A stretch of DNA of 23,646 nucleotides from Candidatus Caccovivens faecavium. Its GTDB lineage: Bacteria > Bacillota > Clostridia > Christensenellales > UBA1242. Where the stretch lies: contig DVLK01000053.1 of assembly GCA_018715545.1 (NCBI GenBank), positions 1 to 23,646 of the forward strand, read 5' to 3'. A program made the position numbers and the translations under genes. The notes below the pieces were generated by a model. The model was not told the DNA's origin, did no database searches, and was given only the letters and a program-made list of their open reading frames with translations. Below, one piece after another: positions 14,839 to 21,208 of the stretch (the first letter of the stretch is position 1; each line of letters opens with the position of its first letter).

Positions 14839-16277
14839 TGGCTAAGAAAAGAAAAAATTCCAGAAGAGCAAATGGCGAAGGAAGCATTGTTCAAAGAAAA
14901 GATGGTCGTTGGTGTGGAGTTGTAACTCTTGGATATAAACCAGATGGAAAGATAAATAGAAAGTCAGTTTATGGGCATTCACAAGCTGAAGTTTTAGAGA
15001 AAATGAGCGTGCTAAAACATAGACTTGTAACAGGTCCACAAGTATCTTCAACAACTGCTTTGGTTGGCGAAACAATGAAAAATTGGTTAAGAATTTTCAA
15101 AAAGCTAATGGTGTCATCTCGCACATTTGAAAGCAACATTAGAACATTTAAAAATCACATTCTTCCAGCGATTGGAAATATGAAAATAAATGAAGTTAAC
15201 ACAAACATTGTTCAAGCGATTTTGACCAAATCTTTGCAAGACCACAAAGGAAGGTCAAACACACCAAAGAGAATAAAGTTTTTGTTAAATCAATTTTATG
15301 AACACTTAATTGAGCAAGGACTTGCCTATGATAATCCTACCCTAAAATGTAAAGTGAGCAATAGATATAAAAAGACATATATGGATAGCAAAGGTCAACA
15401 CAAAAACAATGAAAACTACAAAGCAATTCCTGTTGCTGAAAGAGCAAGATTTATTCGTGCACTTGATGATGGCCCAGATATTATTAAACCGCTTTCGCTT
15501 GTTATGATGTTGGCTTCACTTCGTATTGGCGAAGCACTAGCTTTAAAATGGGAAAACATAGATTTTGAAAAAGGTGCTTTGTTTGTTGAACAAGGTTTAA
15601 CCGAAGATGTTGAATTTGATAACGAACTTAACATCGTTGGCAGAAAAAATATTATTTCAAGCACTAAAACAACTTGCAGTAAACGAGCGATAAAAATGCC
15701 ACAACTAGTAATTGATGCTTTGCTACAATGGCGAAAAATACAATGGTGCAAAGAACAAGTTAAAGGCAAAACCTTAACAAAGTCCACAAACCTTGTGTTT
15801 TGCAACGATGATGGCTCGATACGCAGTTATGATGCAACTCGTCGAGTATTTGATAGGTTTGCCAAGAAACACGGTTTTAGGCAAGAATTTGGGCTTCATT
15901 GCCACATGCTAAGACAAACATTCTCAAACATGCAAATTGAGAATAAAAGAAATATTAAAGATGTTCAGCATTTGCTTGGACATAAAGACGCAAAGACTAC
16001 CCAATTGCACTATAACTCAGTAATCGACCAAGAACTCGACTACGAAGGTGCAGAATTATTGGATAGTCTTTTTAATGACACAACTCTCTATGATGGTGAA
16101 GAACATATCAAAAAAGATGTTCCTGCCTATCACATAGACAACAATACCTTTAATGAAGAAAAACTGAAAACTTATGAAGAAATGACCGATGATGAACTTG
16201 ACCGACAATATGAAGAACTTAAACGCCAACGAGAAGAACGAAGAAAGCGTAGAAAAGAAAAAGATTTCGAGATGTAA
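14838..16277 (+). CDS. int: Element integrase, tyrosine recombinase of the Tn916/phage type
   Basis: 479 residues from ATG 14838, chosen because AGGAGG precedes it and it overlaps the xis stop; the frame is open further upstream to 14802. The N-terminal arm-binding domain is GEGSIVQRKDGRWCG through KSVYGHSQAEVLEKM, followed by a SAM-like core-binding domain (about 65-170). The catalytic domain has LASLRIGEALAL (arginine), HMLRQTF (HxxR), LLGHKDAKTT (second histidine) and QLHYNSV (nucleophile tyrosine). It should act on the CTTACCAAG core in tRNA-Thr and on repeated arm sites at both ends. The C-terminal tail is long, charged and ends DFEM. Confidence 0.94.
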   Translation: MAKKRKNSRRANGEGSIVQRKDGRWCGVVTLGYKPDGKINRKSVYGHSQAEVLEKMSVLKHRLVTGPQVSSTTALVGETMKNWLRIFKKLMVSSRTFESNIRTFKNHILPAIGNMKINEVNTNIVQAILTKSLQDHKGRSNTPKRIKFLLNQFYEHLIEQGLAYDNPTLKCKVSNRYKKTYMDSKGQHKNNENYKAIPVAERARFIRALDDGPDIIKPLSLVMMLASLRIGEALALKWENIDFEKGALFVEQGLTEDVEFDNELNIVGRKNIISSTKTTCSKRAIKMPQLVIDALLQWRKIQWCKEQVKGKTLTKSTNLVFCNDDGSIRSYDATRRVFDRFAKKHGFRQEFGLHCHMLRQTFSNMQIENKRNIKDVQHLLGHKDAKTTQLHYNSVIDQELDYEGAELLDSLFNDTTLYDGEEHIKKDVPAYHIDNNTFNEEKLKTYEEMTDDELDRQYEELKRQREERRKRRKEKDFEM

Positions 16278-16299
16278 TTGTAGAAAAATATTTTTAATA

Positions 16300-16308
16300 T
16301 GTTATAAT
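16300..16308 (+). promoter_or_regulatory. Extended -10 promoter of the HEPN-like/nuclease pair
   Basis: TGT-TATAAT at 16300-16308, in the 48-bp gap between int and the next gene and 17 bp before its ATG. A possible -35-like TTGTAG lies at 16278-16283 (19-bp spacing). The pair can therefore be expressed independently of xis-int. Confidence 0.6.
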
Positions 16309-16325
16309 GTAGGTGAGGTTGAATT

Positions 16326-17009
16326 ATGGAAGAGTTAAAAAATTTAAACAAAATATGTACAAGCAGGAAACGAGGAATTTATAAACAGTGGATATATAAA
16401 AAAGAGGATTTTATGAAGGTTTGTGATTATATGCAGAAAATAAATTACTCGATTCAAGACTTAAATAATTTAAAAAATGATTTAACCACATTTCATCCTA
16501 AAAATGTTATATATTCGATTGTTCTTGTTGATTGGATAGTTGAAGCATTTTATAAAATATATAATTCAATAAATAATCAGATTATAGAAAAATTTGTATA
16601 TAGTGATGAAGAATTATTTATTAAAGCAACTAAATATTTTAGAGCAATAAGGTCATTTATCGTTGCTCATCCTCTATCAACAACAAGACATGATTCGTTT
16701 GGGTTTGACGGAAATTATATTTGTGTTGATATAAGAAATAATAATGGGATATTGAAGTTTAAAGGCGAAAGATTTTATTACTTATTAGACTATAATGGTT
16801 TAGAAACAAAATACAATGAAAAATGTGATTTTTATTTGTTTTGTTATTCAGATAAAGATGATAATATGAGGTTCTTTAGAATTATAGGGTGTAATTTTGA
16901 TGATATATATAAAACAGCAAGAATTTATATAGATAAACTTTATTCTTTAGATAAGTTTTTATCTAAGCAGAAAAAGATTATATATAGTAAGGAGAATAAA
17001 GATGGATAA
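16326..17009 (+). CDS. Unknown protein with a HEPN-like RxxxxxH motif
   Basis: 227 residues, unknown by name. The first part (about 25-115) is helical, and the last helix holds YFRAIRSFIVAHPLSTTRH, in which R109 and H115 are separated by five residues. HEPN ribonucleases carry their catalytic pair as Rx4-6H at this point, often followed by a proline and small residues as here. The C-terminal half (about 125-215) looks like beta-strands (YICVDIRNNNG, FKGERFYYLLD, CDFYLFCYSD) and resembles no family I know. No membrane segment. It has its own promoter and an AGGTGAGG ribosome binding site, and overlaps the next gene by 8 bp, so the two proteins are made together. Possible roles are RNA cleavage during phage infection or the toxin of a pair. 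A non-catalytic HEPN fold is also possible. Confidence 0.6.
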   Translation: MEELKNLNKICTSRKRGIYKQWIYKKEDFMKVCDYMQKINYSIQDLNNLKNDLTTFHPKNVIYSIVLVDWIVEAFYKIYNSINNQIIEKFVYSDEELFIKATKYFRAIRSFIVAHPLSTTRHDSFGFDGNYICVDIRNNNGILKFKGERFYYLLDYNGLETKYNEKCDFYLFCYSDKDDNMRFFRIIGCNFDDIYKTARIYIDKLYSLDKFLSKQKKIIYSKENKDG

Positions 17010-18423
17010 AAACAATAGTTTTAATAAGTTTGTTTCGTCTTTAAAAAAATATCCAACTAATGAAGTAGCAAAATTATTTAGTAAATATGAACGAGATTGT
17101 TATAAAGATTCAGAAAAAGGCATATTAACAGAAAAAGAATTCGATTATAAGTTTTATAAACAAAAAATATATATTAAACCTTGGCTATTTCCAGAAATCA
17201 TTTATTATAGCACATCTAATAATGACCATCGGAACGGTACCATTGTAGAAGATGATGCATGGGATATTTATGGTTTATATCAAAATTATGATATGGATAA
17301 AGAAGATAATCATATTAAAAAATCAAATACGGATGAAAACATGGTATTTACTTATATTCTTTATGGAATTGCCCAACAACAATTTATATATCAAAAGTCT
17401 CATAGGTATATAAATCGTTTTAGTCGAAACTATCATTTATTGAAAGATATAGAAATAGATGGTGAATCATTGTCTACAATAGTAAAAGAAAAATTTTCCA
17501 TATCATTAAAGAAATATGTTGAGATGTTGACATTAATAACAATATTAAGCATGAAAAATGTTGTTATCAATACTGAACAAATATTATCCATTGTAAAAGA
17601 TAAAGACCTATATTTAGATATTATCGATTATTTGTCGGTTGACTACTATGAATGCAGAAATACAAAATTAAAACAAGATGTTTTTAAAGTAAAACCTATT
17701 TTACATTCCCAGATGGATGAATATATTGTGCCTAGTTTTTGTCTTATGATGTATAATTTGGGAGATAACTTATATTGGTTACTTAAAGATAAATTTTCCA
17801 AAGGAAATAAATTTGTAGTTAAATTTGGCGAGATTTTTGAAAATTATGTTTACGAAGTCTTACTAAAACATTTTTCTGAAAAAGTTGTTAGAATTCCTCG
17901 AGTAGAAGGCAAAAAAAGTGCTGATTTTTACATTGAAAGCGATAAGTTTGTGTATTTAATTGAAGTAAAAAGTGGTGTTGCAAAATTAGATAGTAAAACT
18001 GCCGTTTTAAATCAAAAATCGTTAGATGATTTTATAAAAAACAATGTTACTGATGCAATACTTCAAATTGATGCTTCTGCACAAAAATTTAAAAACAAGA
18101 GGATAGTACCAATAGTGGCAAATTTTGATGTTTTATTTACAGAAGATTCTTTATTGCACAATATTGAGAATTTGTGTTGTGTTAAGAATTTTAATATAAA
18201 AGAAACTATTTTATTAGGAATTGATGATTTTGAAAATTTTCTTTATACATATAAGAATCTTGAAAAGATTGATAAACTAATTGAAGATGTTTTAAAAGAT
18301 AAAAATTTATTGGGAGGAGTAAAAATATATAAATTGTTAGAGAATGTTAGAGGACATAAAAATTATTATTTCAAAGATGTTTTTAATATAAATAAGAATA
18401 TATTAAATCAAAAGACTGATTAA
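17002..18423 (+). CDS. Predicted PD-(D/E)XK nuclease-fold protein, partner of the HEPN-like protein
   Basis: 473 residues, unknown by name. The first 260 residues are mainly helical with no recognisable motif. From about 270 the order is that of a restriction-type nuclease: a helix with conserved acids (KFGEIFENYVYEVLL, E277/E280), SADFYI (D308) and YLIEVKSG (E321, K323). D-x12-E-x-K is the classical active-site spacing, and all three residues are present. The ATG lies 8 bp inside the upstream gene, and a terminator overlaps the stop codon, so the two genes are a complete transcription unit at the cargo end of the element, beside int. This is a common place for phage-defence genes. It could cut DNA, or act as the sensor for the HEPN-like partner. 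Confidence 0.65.
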   Translation: MDKNNSFNKFVSSLKKYPTNEVAKLFSKYERDCYKDSEKGILTEKEFDYKFYKQKIYIKPWLFPEIIYYSTSNNDHRNGTIVEDDAWDIYGLYQNYDMDKEDNHIKKSNTDENMVFTYILYGIAQQQFIYQKSHRYINRFSRNYHLLKDIEIDGESLSTIVKEKFSISLKKYVEMLTLITILSMKNVVINTEQILSIVKDKDLYLDIIDYLSVDYYECRNTKLKQDVFKVKPILHSQMDEYIVPSFCLMMYNLGDNLYWLLKDKFSKGNKFVVKFGEIFENYVYEVLLKHFSEKVVRIPRVEGKKSADFYIESDKFVYLIEVKSGVAKLDSKTAVLNQKSLDDFIKNNVTDAILQIDASAQKFKNKRIVPIVANFDVLFTEDSLLHNIENLCCVKNFNIKETILLGIDDFENFLYTYKNLEKIDKLIEDVLKDKNLLGGVKIYKLLENVRGHKNYYFKDVFNINKNILNQKTD

Positions 18424-18440
18424 TTTCAGTCTTTTTTCTT
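18414..18440 (+). terminator. Terminator of the HEPN-like/nuclease pair
   Basis: GACTGA (18414-18419) and TCAGTC (18426-18431) form a 6-bp stem that includes the stop codon in its loop, followed by TTTTTTCTT. Confidence 0.8.
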
Positions 18441-18484
18441 GTAAAAGTTAATGATTTTTGTGAAATAAATGTAGTACTACAAAT

Positions 18485-18608
18485 TTGACAACAAACAGGG
18501 TGATTTTAGGTGGTTTTTGAGGGGTTTATATAAATAATTTTTTGAGTTGGAACTTTGAGCAAGATTTGAGAGTGAATTTTAATGAAAATTGTTGTCAATT
18601 GTTGTCAA
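18485..18608. promoter_or_regulatory. Right-end repeats, probable integrase/excisionase arm sites
   Basis: TTGACAACAA at 18485-18494 and two abutting copies of TTGTTGTCAA at 18589-18598 and 18599-18608 repeat the left-end word. TGATTTTAGGTGG at 18501-18513 is the exact inverse of 2307-2319. No gene lies in 18441-18680. Confidence 0.6.
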
Positions 18609-18652
18609 AAATGCAAAATAGTTCGAATCTATCCCAGGAATTGAACAATGAA

Positions 18653-18677
18653 AAAACCCTTATAAAATAAGGGTTTT
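18653..18677 (-). terminator. Terminator of the element-borne tRNA-Thr
   Basis: On the minus strand AACCCTTAT and ATAAGGGTT form a stem with a short A/T loop, followed by a run of T. It lies 3 bp after the CCA end of the tRNA. Confidence 0.8.
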
Positions 18678-18680
18678 CTA

Positions 18681-18755
18681 TGGAGCTGGTGACGGGAATC
18701 GGACCCGTGACCCCCACCTTACCAAGGTGGTGCTCTACCGCTGAGCCACACCAGC
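18681..18755 (-). tRNA. Complete tRNA-Thr(GGT) carried by the element
   Basis: 75 nt, all stems paired: acceptor GCTGGTG/CACCAGC, D-arm GCTC-AGCGGTA-GAGC, anticodon arm CCACC-TTGGTAA-GGTGG, variable GGGTC, T-arm ACGGG-TCCGATT-CCCGT, discriminator T and an encoded CCA. Anticodon GGT reads ACC and ACT. It differs from the split host tRNA-Thr in the acceptor, D and anticodon stems, so it is not a copy of it. The T-loop has C at position 55, where U is almost universal. It lies 63 bp downstream of the attR core on the same strand, behind the captured 5' half of the host gene. It also contains the CTTACCAAG core (18718-18726). Confidence 0.92.
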
Positions 18756-18818
18756 ATAGTGCTAAATATTGAGTTGTTTTTGCTAATTTTTTGGTTAGTT
18801 TTCGAGTGCCAACCAAGT

Positions 18819-18857
18819 CTTACCAAGGCTGTGCGCTACCTGCTGCGCCACGTAAGC
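18819..18857 (-). pseudogene. 5' half of host tRNA-Thr(GGT), with attR core
   Basis: Minus strand: acceptor GCTTACG, D-arm GCGC-AGCAGGTA-GCGC, anticodon stem CAGCC and loop TTGGTAA, then non-tRNA element sequence. It complements the 3' half at 2096-2141. The attR core CTTACCAAG is 18819-18827. The native upstream region is kept on this side, so transcription from it would run through this stub into the complete tRNA-Thr. Confidence 0.92.
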
Positions 18858-18938
18858 ATGAAGAGAGAAACTCTCTCCGTCCTAATTAAAGTTGTATAAT
18901 ATCCCCCTTTTGATTAGCGGTTTTATTTACTTGGTTTT
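18858..18938 (-). promoter_or_regulatory. Upstream region of the split tRNA-Thr
   Basis: On the minus strand a -10-like TATTAT (18896-18901) lies about 40 bp before the tRNA 5' end, with no clear -35. Between them is the small hairpin GAGAGA/TCTCTC (18864-18877). This is the most likely native promoter, now driving the element-borne tRNA. Confidence 0.35.
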
Positions 18939-18976
18939 TCCTTACCAAGGTAGTGTATTTATTGCATCAACATATT
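18939..18976 (-). pseudogene. Decayed tRNA-Thr 5'-half relic
   Basis: CCTTACCAAGGTAGTG at 18940-18955 repeats the tRNA-Thr anticodon arm, including a fourth copy of CTTACCAAG (18941-18949). The following bases align loosely with the D-arm and acceptor of the complete tRNA (18718 onwards) but with many changes. It looks like an old tRNA-Thr fragment, perhaps the scar of an earlier integration. The rest of the gap to rpsI (18977-19112) shows nothing. Confidence 0.45.
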
Positions 18977-19112
18977 CATATTAATCAAATCGCGCAAATT
19001 AAATCTCTAATTTCTTACAATAAATTTTTAGTACACATGTATTATATATGAAAAGCTACTAAAATGTCAATTATTTAGAAAAAAATTATTTTTTTTGTTT
19101 AATATAATCAAC

Positions 19113-19142
19113 AAAAAAGCAGGAATAATTCCTGCTTTTTTG
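19113..19142 (-). terminator. Terminator of rplM-rpsI
   Basis: AAAAAAGCAGGAATAATTCC followed by TGCTTTTTT: a perfect GCAGGAA/TTCCTGC stem with A and T runs on either side, so it can act in both directions. It touches the rpsI stop codon. Confidence 0.9.
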
Positions 19143-19143
19143 A

Positions 19144-19551
19144 TTATCTCTTTGAGAATTGTGGAGCCTTTCTTGCTTTTTTAAGACCGTACTTCTTTCT
19201 TTCCTTCATTCTTGGGTCTCTTGTCAAGAAGCCAGCTTGTTTAAGTTCAGGTTTATATGTTTCAGAAGCCTTAACAAGCGCTCTTGCAATACCGTGGCAA
19301 ATAGCTCCTGCCTGACCAGCAATACCGCCACCCTCAACATTTACAAAAACATCAAACTTATCTGTTGTATTTGTTAAAACGAGAGGTTGTTTAGCAATTA
19401 AAATGAGTGTATCTCTTTGAAGATACTCATCAATATGTCTACCGTTAACTGTTATATTTCCATTACCTTGGACAAGTCTAACTCTTGCGATAGATTTCTT
19501 TCTTCTTCCTGTTGCAATAAAAGCATCAGATTTAACTTGTTTTTTAGCCAT
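19144..19551 (-). CDS. rpsI: 30S ribosomal protein S9
   Basis: 135 residues, normal for S9. It has the early [13 protein letters not shown] segment, the [19 protein letters not shown] region and the near-universal basic C-terminus ending QFSKR, which reaches towards the ribosomal P site. Its ATG overlaps the rplM stop by one base, with AAGGAG inside the end of rplM, so translation is coupled. This is the conserved rplM-rpsI operon. Host core gene, used here as evidence that this side of att is chromosome. Confidence 0.98.
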   Translation of the reverse strand: MAKKQVKSDAFIATGRRKKSIARVRLVQGNGNITVNGRHIDEYLQRDTLILIAKQPLVLTNTTDKFDVFVNVEGGGIAGQAGAICHGIARALVKASETYKPELKQAGFLTRDPRMKERKKYGLKKARKAPQFSKR

Positions 19552-19994
19552 TATTCAATAACTCCTTTTAAAGCAACTTGCTCTGGTTTTTGTGCGATTT
19601 GCTCATGATTTGCATCTTTATAAACATGAAGTCTTGTGAACTCTTTTCTTCCAAGTGAATTCTTTGGAAGCATACCCTTAACTGCATGTTCAATAACTTT
19701 TCTTGAATCCTTTGCCATAAGTGTCTTATAGTCAACAGATTTAAGTCCACCAACATAGCCTGTATGCCAACGAAGTTTCTTTTGTTCTAATTTCTTTCCA
19801 GTTAGTACAACCTTATCGGAATTGATAACAACAACAAAATCTCCTGTGTCAACATTTGGTGTATATATTGTTTTATTTTTACCAGTCAAAATATCAGCAA
19901 CCTGGCTTGCAAGTCTGCCAAGAGGCATATTAGTTGCATCTACAAGGTACCATTTTCTTTCAACAGTGACTGGATTAGCCATATATGTTTTCAT
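19551..19994 (-). CDS. rplM: 50S ribosomal protein L13
   Basis: 147 residues from ATG 19994, chosen because AGGGAG lies 8 bases upstream; the frame stays open further back but that stretch does not resemble L13. Family features are [42 protein letters not shown] and [19 protein letters not shown]. It assembles early into the large subunit. First gene of the operon with rpsI. Confidence 0.98.
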   Translation of the reverse strand: MKTYMANPVTVERKWYLVDATNMPLGRLASQVADILTGKNKTIYTPNVDTGDFVVVINSDKVVLTGKKLEQKKLRWHTGYVGGLKSVDYKTLMAKDSRKVIEHAVKGMLPKNSLGRKEFTRLHVYKDANHEQIAQKPEQVALKGVIE

Positions 19995-20091
19995 TTTTAT
20001 CTCCCTAAAATATTTTTTTGGACATTTCATCTTTTTTGAAAACGCCTTATCGGGGCTAACAATAAAAGCGCCTTTAAACAAAGACGCTATT
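19995..20091 (-). promoter_or_regulatory. rplM leader with hairpin, possible L13 autoregulatory leader
   Basis: The transcribed leader is about 95 nt. AGCGTCTTT and AAAGGCGCT form a 9-bp stem with a 4-nt loop (20067-20088), one G-U pair. Firmicute rplM-rpsI operons are often controlled by L13 through a leader structure; that this is one is inferred from position. Confidence 0.45.
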
Positions 20092-20120
20092 ATTTTACTT
20101 AAATAAAATCTAATTGTCAA
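20092..20120 (-). promoter_or_regulatory. Promoter of rplM-rpsI
   Basis: On the minus strand, TTGACA (20115-20120), 17-bp spacer, TAAAAT (20092-20097). A near-consensus vegetative promoter. Confidence 0.8.
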
Positions 20121-20270
20121 GTATTTAACCAAAATTTTTGATAAAAATTTAAAGAGTGAAAACTATTGCAACTTCGCTTAATGCACGAAAATAAATTTCC
20201 CCAACCGCTACTCCGCAACTCAATCCTCTTCGGCGTCGTATGTGTGATTTTTAGGGTTCCCTTTAAGGAT

Positions 20271-20459
20271 GCGATTTTTTTGGTCGCTGGTAGACGAAAA
20301 CAAGCGTAAGAGCAATACTGCGTCACAAACTACATTTCATTTTAAATTATGTCTTACGCCAAAAGGCTTACCATTCGATTGTTTGCTCCTTTTTCCCAAA
20401 AATGCTAGTCGTTTTGGCGCCCCATAAGTTTCGAAAATGAGCAAAAGCGCAGTTTTCGC
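20271..20459 (-). repeat. Dispersed 3'-end palindromic repeat, copy B (interrupted)
   Basis: Ends exactly at the stop codon of the minus-strand gene at 20460. Its two ends (20271-20314 and 20428-20459) match copies A and C: GGTCGCTGGTAGACGAAAAC and AGCAAAAGCGCAGTTTTCGC. The middle (about 20315-20427) is replaced by unrelated DNA of about 113 bp. Between here and the rplM promoter (20121-20270) there is no gene. Confidence 0.7.
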
Positions 20460-21017
20460 TTACAACATTGTCGCCGCGTTCACCAGCCCATTATAGGAGA
20501 TAATTTTTTTGTAAAGCGTACTTTTTACTTTCTTGTCGCTCACTTCATTTTTAAGAATTTCACCTATTTCATCCATAAGTTTTGCTGAGATATGTGTCAT
20601 TATGTATTCAAGTTGTTTTTTATTGACAATCCCTTTAAATTTCTTTGAAAATTCAAGAGAGTTGACATCAACAAGTGCATTAAGTTTATCTATTATTTCT
20701 CTATCACATCTTGCTTCTTCAATTATCTTTTTTACCTCAGGCAAAGAACTTTTTGCCACTTCATTTAATACATACTCTTTTTTCACCTGCCCATTTTCAA
20801 TTTTAGATAGCAATTTTTCCAAATCTTCCTTAAAAAAGGAAGGTATTTCCATTTTTTCTTTCGCTTTGAGCGACTTTTCGTGAAGTAAATACTGATTATA
20901 CTTACACACCAAATATATAAAGTTCGAAGTCACCTTTTTTTCATCATCACATTTTCTAGTTTTTGTGACATTTCCGACACCGTCAAAATCAATTAAGTCA
21001 TATAGATATAAAAACAT
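20460..21017 (-). CDS. Hypothetical protein, 185 residues
   Basis: Not recognised. The start is ATG 21017, because AAGGAGGAGG lies just upstream; the frame continues further but the extension contains this ribosome binding site. The protein opens with MFLYLYDLIDFDGVGNVTKT, then is soluble, helical and rich in lysine and glutamate, with no catalytic motif, signal peptide or membrane span. It is a single-gene unit with its own promoter, convergent with nothing. Its stop codon abuts dispersed repeat copy B. Confidence 0.8.
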   Translation of the reverse strand: MFLYLYDLIDFDGVGNVTKTRKCDDEKKVTSNFIYLVCKYNQYLLHEKSLKAKEKMEIPSFFKEDLEKLLSKIENGQVKKEYVLNEVAKSSLPEVKKIIEEARCDREIIDKLNALVDVNSLEFSKKFKGIVNKKQLEYIMTHISAKLMDEIGEILKNEVSDKKVKSTLYKKIISYNGLVNAATML

Positions 21018-21033
21018 GACCTCCTCCTTTTTC

Positions 21034-21070
21034 ATGCTATTATGATAGCATATATTTTTGAATAAATCAA
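21034..21070 (-). promoter_or_regulatory. Promoter and palindromic operator-like site
   Basis: Minus strand TTGATT (21065-21070), 17-bp spacer, TATCAT (21042-21047). The perfect 7-bp inverted repeat ATGCTAT-TATG-ATAGCAT (21034-21051) overlaps the -10, which suits a repressor site. Confidence 0.5.
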
Positions 21071-21154
21071 ATAAAAAATGAATATTTATACAAAATCTTA
21101 TTTTCATTATTTAAAGATAAAATCATAAAAAATTTTAAAAATAAGTTATTTTCT

Positions 21155-21183
21155 TTGACATTTTTTGCAAAAATTTTTATACT
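21155..21183 (+). promoter_or_regulatory. Promoter of the flavoprotein gene
   Basis: TTGACA (21155-21160), 17-bp spacer, TATACT (21178-21183), 25 bp before the ATG. Confidence 0.8.
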
Positions 21184-21208
21184 TAGTTTAAAGTAAAAGG
21201 AGAAAATT

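Larger units (their letters stand above)
2133..18827 (+). mobile_element. Integrative mobilizable element in a tRNA-Thr anticodon loop
   Basis: Bounded by the direct repeat CTTACCAAG (2133-2141 and 18819-18827). Excision between these copies would rebuild a perfect host tRNA-Thr. The cargo runs almost wholly on the plus strand: a type I restriction-modification locus with a specificity recombinase, a regulator-like winged-helix protein, a small mobilization protein plus relaxase, xis, int, and a two-gene putative defence unit. A complete tRNA-Thr is carried near the right end on the minus strand. No coupling protein, VirB4-like ATPase or other secretion gene is visible, so transfer would need a helper conjugative element. 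Confidence 0.9.

Noticed and set aside
2133..18827. Self-transmissible conjugative element (ICE)
   Set aside because: No coupling protein, VirB4-type ATPase or other mating-channel gene is present in the interval, so mobilizable is the better description.
20117..20326. 69-residue minus-strand open frame
   Set aside because: It overlaps the rplM promoter and dispersed repeat copy B and does not resemble a protein.
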